Positions 30,300 to 41,800 of a DNA stretch of 64,000 nt are shown piece by piece. Numbering within the stretch: position 1 is the stretch's first letter; every line of letters starts with the position of its first letter. Source of the DNA: Symbiodinium natans. Taxonomy: Eukaryota; Sar; Dinophyceae; Suessiales; Symbiodiniaceae. The stretch is from positions 1 to 64,000 of the forward strand of contig CAJNDS010002468.1 of NCBI GenBank assembly GCA_905221605.1, read 5' to 3'. Below the pieces are notes generated by a model. It made no database searches, had not been told where the DNA came from, and saw nothing but the letters and a program-made list of their open reading frames with translations. Both the position numbers and the translations under genes were made by a program.

Positions 30300-30440
30300 C
30301 AGACATCCGAAGCCCTAAACCCTAAACCCTAAACCCTAAACCCTAACCCTAAACCCTAATCCTAAACCCTAAACCCTAAACCCTAAACCCTAAACCCTAA
30401 ACCCTAAACCATACATCCTAAACCCTAAACCCTAAACCCC
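30300..30440. repeat. Telomere-type array, C orientation
   Basis: About 17 CCCTAAA units with small interruptions. Confidence 0.9.
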
Positions 30441-30689
30441 CTACAACCCTGGAACACCCCAGCTGGGCATGCCATTGGGAACAGCAGCGTCCTGGGTAAA
30501 CGTGGGGCCTCTCCTTGCTTTTCGGGCTTGGAGCCTGGTTTAGGGTTTAGGGTTTAGGGTGTAGGGTTTAGGGTTTAGGGGTTAGGGGATAGGGTTTAGG
30601 GTTCAGGGTTAGGGTTTTGGGTTTTGGGTGTTGGGTTTTGGATTTAGGGTGTAGGGTTCAGGGTTTAGGGTTTGGGTCAAGGGACAAAA

Positions 30690-31400
30690 GGAGGGACAAA
30701 AGGAGGGACCCTTAGATTAGGGACCTTCGGGGTTCTTCAGGGGGCCGCTTAGGTATATGGGGACCATAAAAGGTACGTACAGGGGCTCTATTTGAGAGTC
30801 AGGGTCCCTTCCTTATACCCCTTGGTTGGGACTTCGGTACACCCACCCCAACTACCCAGATCCCAAAAGTAGATCCTCTTCTATAAGAGCTCTGCCTCAT
30901 GCAACGGAAAGTATATTCTGGGTAAGGGCGTAACAATCTAGTCTACACCTTAAGGCTTTGGGGTTGAAACATATTGGGGGTTGGGGGTTCAGGGTTCTAG
31001 GATTTCGAGAAGGTTTCGGGTAATTCGTGTGCAAGGAGAGGCGCCTCACTGGCCCGGGAGCCAGAGGAGAGAGACCCTTCAGCCCACCCTCTGGCAGAGC
31101 CACGACATAAAGAGTTGGTTGCTAGCATCCGTGCAGGAGGCCAAGCACACGAGCAGGAGTGGGTTAGAGGTTAAGTCTAAGCATGTGGCACACCCGGACC
31201 TCTTAACCCTGAGAACCTTGAACTCATAAACCTTCAGCCGCAACAGCATCCCAGGCCAAACCCTACAGTTTAAGCCGACTAAGAGGAGAGGGGTGGGGGG
31301 GGGGGTAAGTAAAGCCTATACCACCGTATAAACCTACAAAGCCTATAAGCCTCTCATAACTAACCCTCATCCTACAAGCCCCAAAAACCCTGCAACCCAT
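30690..31400. other. Unique sequence with short inverted words, no supported gene
   Basis: 30690-30840 carries GGGACCCTT / AAGGGTCCC-type words resembling the inverted-repeat elements. The remainder holds only overlapping short frames. Confidence 0.45.
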
Positions 31401-31617
31401 TTTTTTTGGGCTATCGTGCGACCCCGTTTAGGTGATCGGCCGAGGTGCACCTTGGCCACCTTGAGCTTCAGGGTTTAGGGTTTAGGGTTTAGGGTTTAGG
31501 GTTTAGGGTTTAGGAGTTTAGAGTTTAGGGTTTGCGGGGCTTTGGGCTTCGGGCTTCGGGCTCCGGGCTCTTCTGACTCAGCGCTTATAGGGCTTCACAG
31601 GGGTGAAAAGGGGTTGT

Positions 31618-31690
31618 AGCTTTGCAGGGCTTGCAGGGCTTGCAGGGCTTGCAGGGCTTGCAGGGCTTGCAGGGCTTGCAGGGCTTGCAG
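31618..31690. repeat. (GCAGGGCTT)8 tandem repeat
   Basis: Eight perfect 9-mers. Contains an AGGG core but is not a telomere variant of 7 bases. Confidence 0.95.
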
Positions 31691-31767
31691 GAAGCATAAG
31701 GATCTTGGGCTTTTTTGGGCCATTTAGGAGCCACTCCTTCTCGTTCCCTTCAGTCCCGTGAAGGAAC

Positions 31768-31920
31768 TTAAGGGCTTATGTACCTCAAAGCCTCCTCATC
31801 TGGGGGCTGCGGGGTATGTAGGCACTGGGGCAGCTCTTGCTGCTGGCTTTGCCTGCGCCTTCGCACCATGTCTTCGAGAAAGCCAGGATCATCGGCCAGG
31901 ACTTGTTGCAAACGATCCAT
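31768..31920 (-). CDS. Small frame or terminal exon, 50 residues
   Basis: ATG at 31920 after TTATCCAGG. Encodes MDRLQQVLADDPGFLEDMVR, RRRQSQQQELPQCL and ends PDEEALRYISP-stop. Acidic/basic helix of good composition. Could be the last exon of an upstream gene (acceptor TTATCCAG|G) or a small protein. Confidence 0.4.
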   Translation of the reverse strand: MDRLQQVLADDPGFLEDMVRRRRQSQQQELPQCLHTPQPPDEEALRYISP

Positions 31921-32059
31921 CCTGGATAAGGGGTTTAGGTTTGGGGTTTAGGGTTTCGGGTTTAGGCTTTCGGGTTTTGGGAAACCCAAGCACCCTAAAT
32001 CCGAAAGGGTAGGGCTCGAAGGGCATGTAAGGCTTGTCGTGTTTAGCAGGGCTTGTAGG

Positions 32060-32155
32060 AGAATACACACGGCGGAAGCAAAACTATGCCCCTTATATGC
32101 CCTACACAACCTTAAAGAATGTAAGGGACCATATTAAGGGCCCATGTAACTGCCC
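32060..32155. mobile_element. MITE-3 copy 1
   Basis: Right end TTAAGGGCCCATGTAACT is the inverted form of AGTTACATGGTCCCTTAA at 50244. Inner words CCCCTTATATGCCC and GTAAGGGACCATATT. The left end is degenerate. Confidence 0.65.
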
Positions 32156-32584
32156 TTAGACCGACGAAGAAAAAGAGGGGCTATACAGCGCGCGCTATAC
32201 TCAACACCGCACGAGCTTAGGGCGCCAACGTGGCGGAGACCGCGATTGACCAGCGACTTTTGCATGGCGTTCGTGGGAATGCTGGGGCTTGCGGGGTGTA
32301 CAGGGTTTATCAGGCTTAGGGGGTTTACGGGTTGCGGTTAAGCACCCTGAACTCAACATGCTTGACGCCATCACCGACATAAATAGCAGACGTAAGGAAG
32401 CCTGTTGCTCAGGACAGAATGCCCGGTTTTCGAAAATTGGGGGGGGGGGGGCGGGGGGCGGGGGCACCTGTTTCGGGGTTCCTACAACTAGGATGACAGC
32501 TTGTTCGCTATTTTTGGTGGGGGGGGTGGGGGGTGGAGAGGCGCATTGACGGGTGCCCTTTTCTTTGGGGGAAAAGGCCCCCCC

Positions 32585-32880
32585 CTAAACCCTTAAACCC
32601 CTAAAGACCTAAACCCCTAAACCCCTAAACCCCTAAACCCCTAAACCCCCAAACCCCTAAACCCCTAAACCCCTAAACCCCTAAACCCCTAAACCCCTAA
32701 ACCCCTAAACCCCCAAACCTCTAAACCCCTAAACCCCTAAATCCCTAAAACCCCCAAACCCCTAAACCCCTAAACCCCTAAACCCCGAAACCCCTAAACC
32801 CCTAAACCCCTAAACCCCCAAACCCCTGAACCCCTAAACCCTAAACCCTAAACCCTAAACCCTAAACCCCTAAACCCTAA
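32585..32880. repeat. 8-mer telomere variant array (CCCCTAAA)
   Basis: About 33 units of CCCCTAAA with occasional CCCCCAAA, changing to CCCTAAA at the right end. The shift from 7-mer to 8-mer over almost the whole array implies local expansion of a variant. Confidence 0.95.
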
Positions 32881-33049
32881 ATCCCAACCTGATGCTTTAT
32901 AGGGGGCGAGGCTCCGATTCAAGTGCCATCGGTGCATGCGCTGATCTGGCTGTGAAGGGTGCCGATGCTCGCGGCTTTGCAACGCGTCCTCTGATCTCCT
33001 TAGGAGTCTCAGACTCCCTCACTTAAAGGTTTATAGGGGTTTCGGGTTC

Positions 33050-33150
33050 AGGGTTTAGGGTTTAGGGTTTAGGGTTTAGGGTTTAGGGTTTAGGGTTTAG
33101 GGTTTAGGGTTTAGGGTTTAGGGTTTAGGGTTTAGGGTTTAGGGTGTAGG
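33050..33150. repeat. Telomere-type array, G orientation
   Basis: Fourteen TTTAGGG units that replace the left arm of the adjacent MITE-1 copy E. Confidence 0.95.
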
Positions 33151-33253
33151 GACCCACTTATCAGGCCCTTAAGTACAGTACCCAAAATTTAGGGTACTAA
33201 TTGGACTAAAGGTGCAGCTATACTTGGGTTCATAACTACCACGAACCTCCACG
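33151..33253. mobile_element. MITE-1 copy E, left arm replaced by array
   Basis: Right end ACTACCACGAACCTCCACG and inner CACTTATCAGGCCCTTAAGTAC are recognisable. The left terminal repeat is missing and a TTTAGGG array begins exactly there. Confidence 0.75.
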
Positions 33254-33654
33254 TTCCGGTTCACTAGGTACCTTTTCTCCCCCTTGTATATACTGTTAAA
33301 ATTATACGAGGATATGTACACCTCTGTTCCTTCAGAACCTCTCCAAACCCTAGCGGCCGTGACGCCATTGCCAAAACCTTCAAGAAAAAAGCACAACCCC
33401 AAACACTAAACCCTAAACCCCAAACCATAAAACCCTAAACACTAAACACCAATTCGAGCTATGGATTGGCGTAGGGTTTAGGGTTTGGGGCGTTGAGGAT
33501 TTGGTCAGGGAAGCTCTCAGGAAAGTAAGGGGCTACATATAGCCCTAGACCCCAAAACCCTTAACCCCAAACCCCTACATAGACCCAGAACACTAAACCC
33601 TAAACCCCAAACCTCGAACCCTAAACCCTAAACCCTGAACTGCCTGAACCTTAG

Positions 33655-33722
33655 ATTTCCAAGCTTCATCGAGGACCACGGCCTGGCCCCGACCTCCACC
33701 TCCTCCACCGCGTGTTTGGGCT
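33655..33722 (-). CDS. Orphan exon-like island
   Basis: The minus frame reads AVEEVEVGARPWSSMKLGNL. C array left, G array right. No family. Confidence 0.3.
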
Positions 33723-33838
33723 TTGGGGCTTAGAGGGTTTGTAGGGTTTAGGGTTTAGGGTTTAGGGTTTAGGGTTTAGGGTTTAGGGTTTAGGGTTTAG
33801 GGTTTAGGGTTCAGTGTGCATCCAAATTTCCTTCACCT

Positions 33839-33993
33839 TGGGATGCTCCCCCCCTAGTGCTAACAGTCCTTAATAGGGTTTAGGGTTTAGGGTTTAGGGT
33901 TTAGGGTTTAGGGTTTAGGGCTTAATAGGGATTAGAAATACACCTATTCTAATCCCTATTAGGGCCTGTTAGTCTTACGGGGAACATCCCAAC
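33839..33993. mobile_element. MITE-2 copy 1, interrupted by a telomere array
   Basis: Ends TTGGGATGCTCCCCCC and GGGGAACATCCCAA; subterminal CTAACAGTCCTTAATAGGG and its mirror CCCTATTAGGGCCTGTTAG. The array 33879-33920 is exactly six TTTAGGG units and lies between two perfect copies of CTTAATAGGG (33869-33878, 33921-33930). Confidence 0.9.
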
Positions 33994-34019
33994 CTGCACC
34001 CTACACCCTACACCTTACA

Positions 34020-34072
34020 CCCTAAACCCTAAACCCTAAACCCTAAACCCTAAACCCTAAACCCTAAACCCT
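34020..34072. repeat. Telomere-type array, C orientation
   Basis: Seven CCCTAAA units just right of MITE-2 copy 1. Confidence 0.95.
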
Positions 34073-34081
34073 AACCCGAAA

Positions 34082-34180
34082 CCGTCCTCCACGGAAAGCT
34101 GATCTTCGGAGTCAGCGGTGCACTGCTTTTCCAGAGGGGGAATGCCGGCTGCGTCGAAGTCCATGACCTCATTTACGCAA
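34082..34180 (-). CDS. Orphan exon-like island
   Basis: The minus frame reads EVMDFDAAGIPPLEKQCTAD then SEDQLSVEDGF. Acidic and protein-like. Family not recognised. Confidence 0.35.
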
Positions 34181-34199
34181 AGCCCCCCCTTTGCAACCA

Positions 34200-34860
34200 T
34201 ATTCTTTTAATCATACTTTCGCTACTCCCTTGCGTTTTGCACATTGCAGGGTTTAAGGGCTTAGGGCTCGGAACTTCTAGGGCCTAGGGATGTATTGTGG
34301 GAAGCCTCAACAAGGGGTACCTTTTCTGCGGCTGCCCTTTCGGGGCCTTTGGGGCAGCTGGGAGCTTCCATTAGGTGGGGACCCTTTGGTGGTAACTTTC
34401 GGGTGGGCCCTTTAGGCTTGAAGTAACTTTGCAAGTTCAGCATGACAGGCTGGAAAGCCATAATCTGTTGCTGTATGACTGTTGCTTTGCTCTACCATGC
34501 CTTTGTGTTGCCGTATGGTTATGTTGTTCTCCTGCCTTTCTATGTTCTTAAGCAAGCTGCACATGCCAGTGCTGTTGCGGGTTCTCACCAAACACGGGAA
34601 GTAGGGAAATGCCGAGAGGCCTTTTGAACCCTCAACTCAATAAGGGAAAGATGAGTCAAAAAAAAACATCCCAAATCCCACCCAGGTCGCCATGCATCGC
34701 TTGGGGATGGGAGTGCTCGGCCTCTTCACGCCCGAAGGGTTGACCCACGCATCTTCAGATGCTCCAGTGCTTGCTCCACAGCCCATGGCAGCTACTCTCT
34801 ACCCCCAACTCGGATCCTAGCCGACCAAAGAACCTGAGTGGCAGCGAAGCAAGCTCCTTG
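34200..34860. other. Unique sequence, no supported gene
   Basis: Two overlapping frames on opposite strands (34261-34461 minus; 34442-34627 plus, the latter hydrophobic) and a further island to 34860. None has a family signature. Confidence 0.4.
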
Positions 34861-35097
34861 CGCCTTAGGGTTTAGGGTTTAGGGTTTAGGGTTTAGGGTT
34901 TAGGGTTTAGGGTTTAGGGTTTAGGGTTTAGGGTATAAGGGTGAACATCCCAACCTCCCTCACTCAAAGCCTCAAACCCTGAAGCCCCAAAAATTGCATC
35001 CTCATCTTGCTAGTGAAAAGTCCGGGGAGAACACAACAACAGTGCAAACGTTGAGTCCGTATATTCAGAATTTTCATGCCCCTAGAGGGACTCGGCG

Positions 35098-35133
35098 AAA
35101 GAGAGAGACAGAGAGAGAGAGAGAGAGAAAGAC
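35098..35133. repeat. (GA)n tract
   Basis: GAGAGACAGAGAGA purine tract. Confidence 0.9.
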
Positions 35134-35329
35134 AAAAACAAAGAAAGTTTAGGGTTTAGGGATTACGGATTGGGGTTTCGGGTTTAGGGTTTAGGGTTTG
35201 AGAAAAACACATCAAATCGGGAGAATCAGCACATTGGCCGGACAGAGTCGGGGGGATGCCTTTTCGGCGGGGAATTGTGACAACAAGTTTACACTCTGAC
35301 ATAGGGCAAACGGCGTCTCGTTAGGATTT

Positions 35330-35442
35330 AGGGTTTAGGGTTTAGGGTTTAGGGTTCAGGGTTCAGGGTTTAGGGTTTAGGGTTTAGGGTTTAGGGTTTA
35401 GGGTTTAGGGTTTAGGGTTTAGGGTTTAGGGTTTAGGGTTTA
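35330..35442. repeat. Telomere-type array, G orientation
   Basis: About 16 TTTAGGG units with two GGGTTCA variants. Confidence 0.95.
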
Positions 35443-35763
35443 GGCACTGGGATTTGTAGCATGCCTATAGACAAAACCCTCCCAAACCCCAAACCCCCAA
35501 CCCTAAACCCTCAACCCTAAACCCCAAACCCCAAACCCCAAACCCCCAACCCTAAACACTCAACTCTAAACCCTAAACTCCCTGCAACCATCGGGCTCCT
35601 CACTGAAACCTTAACCCCTAAACCCTCAACCCTAAACCCTAAACCCCAAACCGCAAACCCCAAATCCCAAACCCTAAACCCTACAAACCCTAAACCCTAA
35701 ACCCCTAAACCCTAAACCCTACAAACCCTAAACCCTAAACCCCTAAACCCTAAACCCTCGAAC

Positions 35764-35868
35764 TCTCCGGGTCTCCCCGCGCTGGCGCAACGCTTCGCGG
35801 GCCAGGTCCTCGGCCTCCCCGAGGCGCTCGCCCGCTCCCAGCAGCGCGGAGAGGTTGTCGAGACTCCT
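35764..35868 (-). CDS. TPR gene 1, combined A'B exon
   Basis: After CCCCAAG|G the frame encodes SLDNLSALLGAGERLGEAED then LAREALRQRG. Twin of 21341-21437. C array left, G array right. Confidence 0.65.
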
Positions 35869-38800
35869 TGGGGGGGGGGGGGGGGGTTTTAGGGTTTAGG
35901 GTTTAGGGTTTGGGGTTTAGGGTTTAGGGTTTCGGGTTCGGGTTTAGGGTTTAGGGTTTAGGGTTTAGGGTAGGGTTTAGGGTTTAGGGTTTAGGGTTTA
36001 GGGTTTAGGGTTTAGGGTTCAGGGTTTAGGGTTTAGGGTTTAGGGTTTAGGGTTTAGGGTTTAGGGTTTAGGGTTTCGGGTTTCGGGTTTAGGGTTGAGG
36101 GTTTAGGGTTTAGGGTTTAGGGTTTAGGGTTTAGGGTTCAGGTTTAGGGGTTAGGGTTAACCCAATTTTTTTGGGAGGTGTTTAGGGGGTTTAGGGGGTT
36201 TAAGGGGGTTAGGGTTTCGAAGTTTAGGGGTTCTGGGCTAGGGTTTAGGATTTTTCGGGGTTTAGGGGTTAAGAGGGTTTAGGGGGTTTGGACCCTTTGG
36301 GGGTGTGGGGGTTTGAGGGCCAAGGGGTTAGGGGTTTAGGGTTTAGAGCTTCTGGAAATAGGGTTTCGGGTTGAGGGAGCCCGACAGTCTACATCTGCCA
36401 CCAAACCCTAAACCCCTACATCCCCGAACCCTCCCCCAAGACAAAGGTTCAAACCCCTCAAACCCGAAACCCTGAACCTGAAACCCTCAACCTGTGTCCA
36501 GAAGCTGTACACCCTAAACCTTAACCCTAAACCTGGAAACCCTAAACCGTCGATGGAGGCGAGGATCGTAAGCGTGTCTGGGTGCCCCTCAGGGAGCGCG
36601 CGGCGGCCTGGGTTGCTTGGCAGGCTCGGTGTTCCCCTCGGGGTCAAGACTTTTTGTTGTCTTGCGTTTGCAATTTTTTGCAGGGGAGGGGGGGGGAGGG
36701 GGGTTGGGGTTTAATCAGGGCTTAGGGCTGTGGGGGCTTAGAGTTTAGGTTTTTGAGATTTGGGGTTTTGGGATTTGGGTCGAAGGTAAATTTTCAGAGC
36801 CCCCCCACTCCCAGACAAAGACGGAGGCTCAGGCCCACCCTGAAACTGCTCCAAATAAGACGCGCCCACGTTTTCTTGGAGGTTCATGGGCGGTTAGAGC
36901 TTGTATTGGGGTTCTAATTTAACCTTCATTTCAACCCCCCCCCCCCTGTGGTCCTTCAACCCTAAACCCCTAAACCCTAATCCTACACCCTAAATCCTCA
37001 ACCCCAAACCCGAAACCCTACACCTCAAATCCTAAACCCTACACCCTACACCCCAAACTCGAAACTCTACACCCCAAACCCTAAACCCTGCACCCCAAAC
37101 AACCCTACACCCTAGACCCTAAAGTCTGCCCCCCTAACCCCGAACCCCGAACCCCTAAACCCTAAACCCTAAACCCTAAACCCTAAACATGCTGTTTTAC
37201 TACCCAAGCAAACCTTGCAGTGCCTCTGCAAGCTCAACCCGTATACCGAAACCCGAAGCCCCTAAACCCTAAACCCTAAACCCCCTAAACCCTAAACCCT
37301 AAACCCCAAACCCTAAGCCCTAAACCCTAAACTTCTTGTTGCTGTGCCTCTGCAAGCTCTTGGGCCGCCGCACTCCTCCAGAACTTCGCGGAGGAGCTGC
37401 TCCGCCTCAACGTCGCGCCCTTGCGCCTGGCAAAGGGGTTTCGGGTTTAGGGTTTAGGGTTTGGGGTTTAGGGTTTAGGGTTTAGGGTTTAGAGTTTAGG
37501 GTTTAGGGTTTCGGGTTTAGGGTTTATTTGGGGTTTCGGGTTGAGGGCGCAGGATCCAGGATCTAGGAAGGGGCCTTTTTGGGAGGTAGGTTCAGGGCTC
37601 AGGGCTCAAGAACCCAAAAACCCTACACCCTAAACCCCAAGCCCGAAACCCTAAACCCCAAACCCCAAACCCTAAACCCCAAACCCTAATCCCCAAAACC
37701 CAAACCCTAAACCCCAAACCCCAAACCCTAAACCCCCAAACCAAACCCCAAACCCTAAACCCCAAACCCTAAACCCCAAACCCTAAACCCTAAACCCCCC
37801 CCCCCCCGCCAAAAAACAAAACGAGCAAAAGAGCTCGAAGGCCTTGAGTAGCACGGCGAGGCTCTGGCTGCTGGCCCGCGTGTCCGAATGCCCCTCCCTG
37901 AGCTTCACCCGGCCTCAGGAGACTTCTGCTGAGAGCTTTGGGGTTCAGGGTTTAGGGTTTAGGGTTTAGGGTTTAGGGTTTAGGGTTTAGGGTTTAGGGT
38001 TTAGTGCTTAGGGTTTAAGGGTTTAGAGTTTAGGGTTTAGGGGTGTGGGGTTTGGGGTTTGGGTTTAGGGCTTAGGGCTTAGGGTTTACGGTTTAGGGTT
38101 TAGGGTGAGAGCTTTGAGCTTGGGATGTTGCCGCTTGTACTGACAGTCCTCCATAGGGATTATCATAACCTCCGATTATGACCCCTTTTCAGGACTGTTA
38201 GTATAAGGGGGAACATCCCAAGCTTTGAGGCTTAAGGGTTCAGGGGTGTTCAGAGTTTAGGGTTTTGGGGTTTAGGGTTTCTCAACCCTGAACCCTGAAC
38301 TCCAAGCCTGAGCCCTTACCACACACACCCTCAACCTAGTAAACCACGGGCTGATCGGAGCTTCGGCACTGGGCCTCCCGACACGTTTGGGCGAGCTCTC
38401 GATAAAGCCCCTCCGCCTGATGGGAGTAGAATTCGAGCCCACCCTACACCCTAAACCCTTAAACCCTAAGCCCTTAAACCCTAAACCCTGAAACCCTAAG
38501 CCCTTAAACCCTAAGCCCTTCAACTTAAAAGGCCATATGGAGGGGGATCTCCTTCTGCCTCATGTCGCTGGCAGCCCGGAAACTTCGAAACCAGCCAACC
38601 CCTGAAACCGCCCCAACCCCCCCCAAACCCCCCCCCCCCCAAAAAAAAAAAAAACACCTTCTAAACCCCCTAAAACCCCAAAAAACCTAAGCCACCCCCA
38701 AAAAACCCTCAAAAAAACCCTTGAAAAGACCCGAAGCAATTCTGGTTTGACGAGCATTTTTTTTTGGGGCCAAGGCCTCGTCGAGCAGGCCCCGCCGCAG

Positions 38801-41800
38801 GAGCCTCCCCGCCAGCTCAGACATGCCTGGGATAAAATTCTCACCCTAAACCCTAAACCCTAAACCCTAAACCCTCGGGTTTGGGGCTCCAGAGCCCTTG
38901 ATCAAGGGTTTGAAGTTTAAGGTTTAGGGTTTAGGGTTTTCAGAGTTTAGGGCCTAGGGCTTTTAGGGCTTGGGGATTTTTAGGGTTTACGGTTTAGGGC
39001 TTTGTAGGGGGCTTAGGGTTTTACAGGGTTTAGAGTGTAGGGTGTCGAGTTCAGGGGTTTGGGGTTTAGGGCGTAGAGTTTAGGGTTAAGAGTTTAGGAG
39101 TTTGTCATTGCCCTGGGTGTGATCGCGGTCCTGCTCACATGTAAAAAGTCTTAGCACACCACAACATCTCGCGAAAAACTAGCTGAAGCAAAAGCTCTGA
39201 CCCAAAACGGTAAAGCCGAAAACGAAACAAGCTCGAAAAAAGAAAAACACATAACTAAACTAAACCCTGAAACCCCGAAGCCCTACAGCCCCCTATAAAG
39301 TACCGAACTTCATTTGAGCCACAGGCGAGAGTGCCCGAATGGTCGGAGCCCAACACCTTCTGGGGCTTTGGGTTTCGGGCCTAGGATTTAGGGTTACTAC
39401 CGTCGTGCCCCTACCCTGAAAGGGCCAAGAAAAGTTTCAGGGTCCCACAACGAGCCCAAACTGCAAGACATGGAACTTCGACCATTTTGTCTATGGGACA
39501 GATCCGGGGGTCAGGGCCTGGAACTGAGCACCAAGCTCTCGAAAAGAGCGCACCCCAGGCCTGTAAGGTCCGGTTCCGGGGGGCCCCAAACCCGACACCC
39601 CAAACCCCCGAAGCCCAAACCCTAAACCCCGAACTCCGAACCCTAACCCCCAAACCCTAAACCCCAAACCCTAAACCCCAAAACCGAGAGCGGAAGCGCA
39701 AAAACTGCGGATTTGAGGTCTGGGCATTGTGGAAATCCTGACGGGGAACAGACACCCAAACCACTCCCTCTGCACTTGCAAGCTCCCCTGACGAGGTGGA
39801 GCCCGGGGTTAAGGGTTTAGGATTGAGGGTTTAGCGTTTAGGGCTTAGGACATAGCATGTCTACTTCGTGTTTCCTAGAAATCCTTTCAGAATCCCCATT
39901 AGCCCAACTTGCTGACCCTACTTCCTAAGTCAAAGAAGTGCTTCCAACAGGGGTGCCCCAAGAATGAAAGGCCTGTAGAAGGGATTCCGGCAACCTCAAA
40001 CAAGAAAACGGGCAATAAACCCTAAACCCTAAACCCGAAACCCTAAACCCTAAACCCTACCCCTTCTCCAGTGGTTCGCAGGACATGTCCTTTAACTTAA
40101 GGTTTAGGGTTTAGGGTTTCGGGTTTCGGGTTTAGGGTAGAGGGCTTACAGGGGCAGGGCTCGTCAACCCTCAAAACCATTTTAAACCCCGACTGCCAAC
40201 GGCATCCCACAGGCGCAACAAGGCGGCTTTCGGGCTTAGGGTTTAGGGTTTAGGGTTTAGGATTTAGGGTTTAGGATTCAGGGTTTAGGATTTGGGGTTT
40301 TGGGTTTAGATGATGCAAGGCTTAGGGTGTAGGATTTCGGGTTTAGGGCCATCTCCAAACGGGGTCGGAGACAAGAATTCAAGCCCTTCTATCTATTGCC
40401 AAAGAGTAAGTACTATATAGGTTGCCCTAAACCCTAAACCCGAAGACTTCCCCAAGCCCTAAACCCTAAACCCCAAACCCTAAACCCTAAATCCTAAACC
40501 CCAAACCCTAAACCCTTAACCCTGAACTTTAAACTTCGCTGAAACCGATTGCTTGCCTCCCGTAGGCGGCAAAGGCGAAGCCGAAGAAGCTGCAGCAAAG
40601 AATCTGCTTCCGCGGAGGCGTGGCGCACCTTTTGAGCCAGAGAGGCAGGCTGCTTTGAGCTTGGTTTGGGGTTAGGGTTTAGGGTTTGGGGTTTAGGGTT
40701 TGGGGTTTAGGGCTTGGGGACTAGGGTTTAGGGTTTGGGGTTAGGGTTTGGGTTTTTAGGGTTTAGGGTTTAGGGTTTAGGGTTTAGGGTTTAGGGTTTA
40801 GAGTTTAGGGCTTGGGGATTAGGGTTTAGGGTTTGGGGGATTGGTGTTTCGGGTTTGGTTCCCTACATCATATTCGGCTTCCGATTATAATTTAAGGGAT
40901 ATTCCTGAAGTAAGGGGTTCTGGAGTCTCTGGGTAGGGCTTGGGTTAGGGTTTGGGGTTTAGGGTTTAGGATTTAGCTTCTGTAGGGTTTAGGGATTAGG
41001 GCTTGGGGATTAGGGTTTGGGGTTTGGGGTTTAGGGTTTAGGGTTTGGGGTTTAGGATTTAGGGTTTCGGGTTTAGGATTCAGGGTTTGGGGTTTAGGAT
41101 TTGGGGTTTGGGGTGTAGGATTTAGGGTTTGGGGTTAAGGGTTTAGGGTTGAGAGGTTAAGGTTTGAGGTGTACTTAGTAGGGCTGAGAGTTTAACATTT
41201 ATAGCTATTAAAGCTCTACCAACTATTGCGGGGTTCTACCCACACTACGAGAAGTGCTAAACTCCCAACCAAAACACAACGAATCTAAACTCCTAAAGCC
41301 CTCAAGACCCAAAAAATAGCAGCCCAAACCCCAAACCCCAAACCCTAAACATAACCCTGGCAGAATGAAGGCTTTTGGCGGGCTCCACACCTGGCCAACG
41401 CTGTCCGTCACACGGACAACCCACACGTCGCGGGCGGGATCCACGGCCCTGCCCTTGTAGTCCTGGCGAAAGTTGGGGCTCTAGGGTTTTAGAGTTTCTC
41501 AAGAGCTCACCCCTAAACACTAAACCCGATAAACCGGCTCATCACCCGAAACCCTACACATCACATATTTACATATATACATCATATATATATATATATA
41601 CATATATATAATACAGATATAGATAAAGAAACCCCAAACCCTACATCCCAAACCCCAGCGTTAGCTGCAAGGCTTAGGAGGTTGGGGGCTTACGCACGGT
41701 TCAAGAAATTAAGTTATATCCCCCTATAATGATTAATTGATAGGCACTTGTAGGTTTAGAGTAAGGCTCAGGGGCTCAGACCAAATATTAACCCCAAGTT

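Noticed and set aside
34442-34627. Small hydrophobic plus-strand protein
   Set aside because: Hydrophobic stretch is present, but no splice sites, no conserved motif and a competing frame on the other strand.
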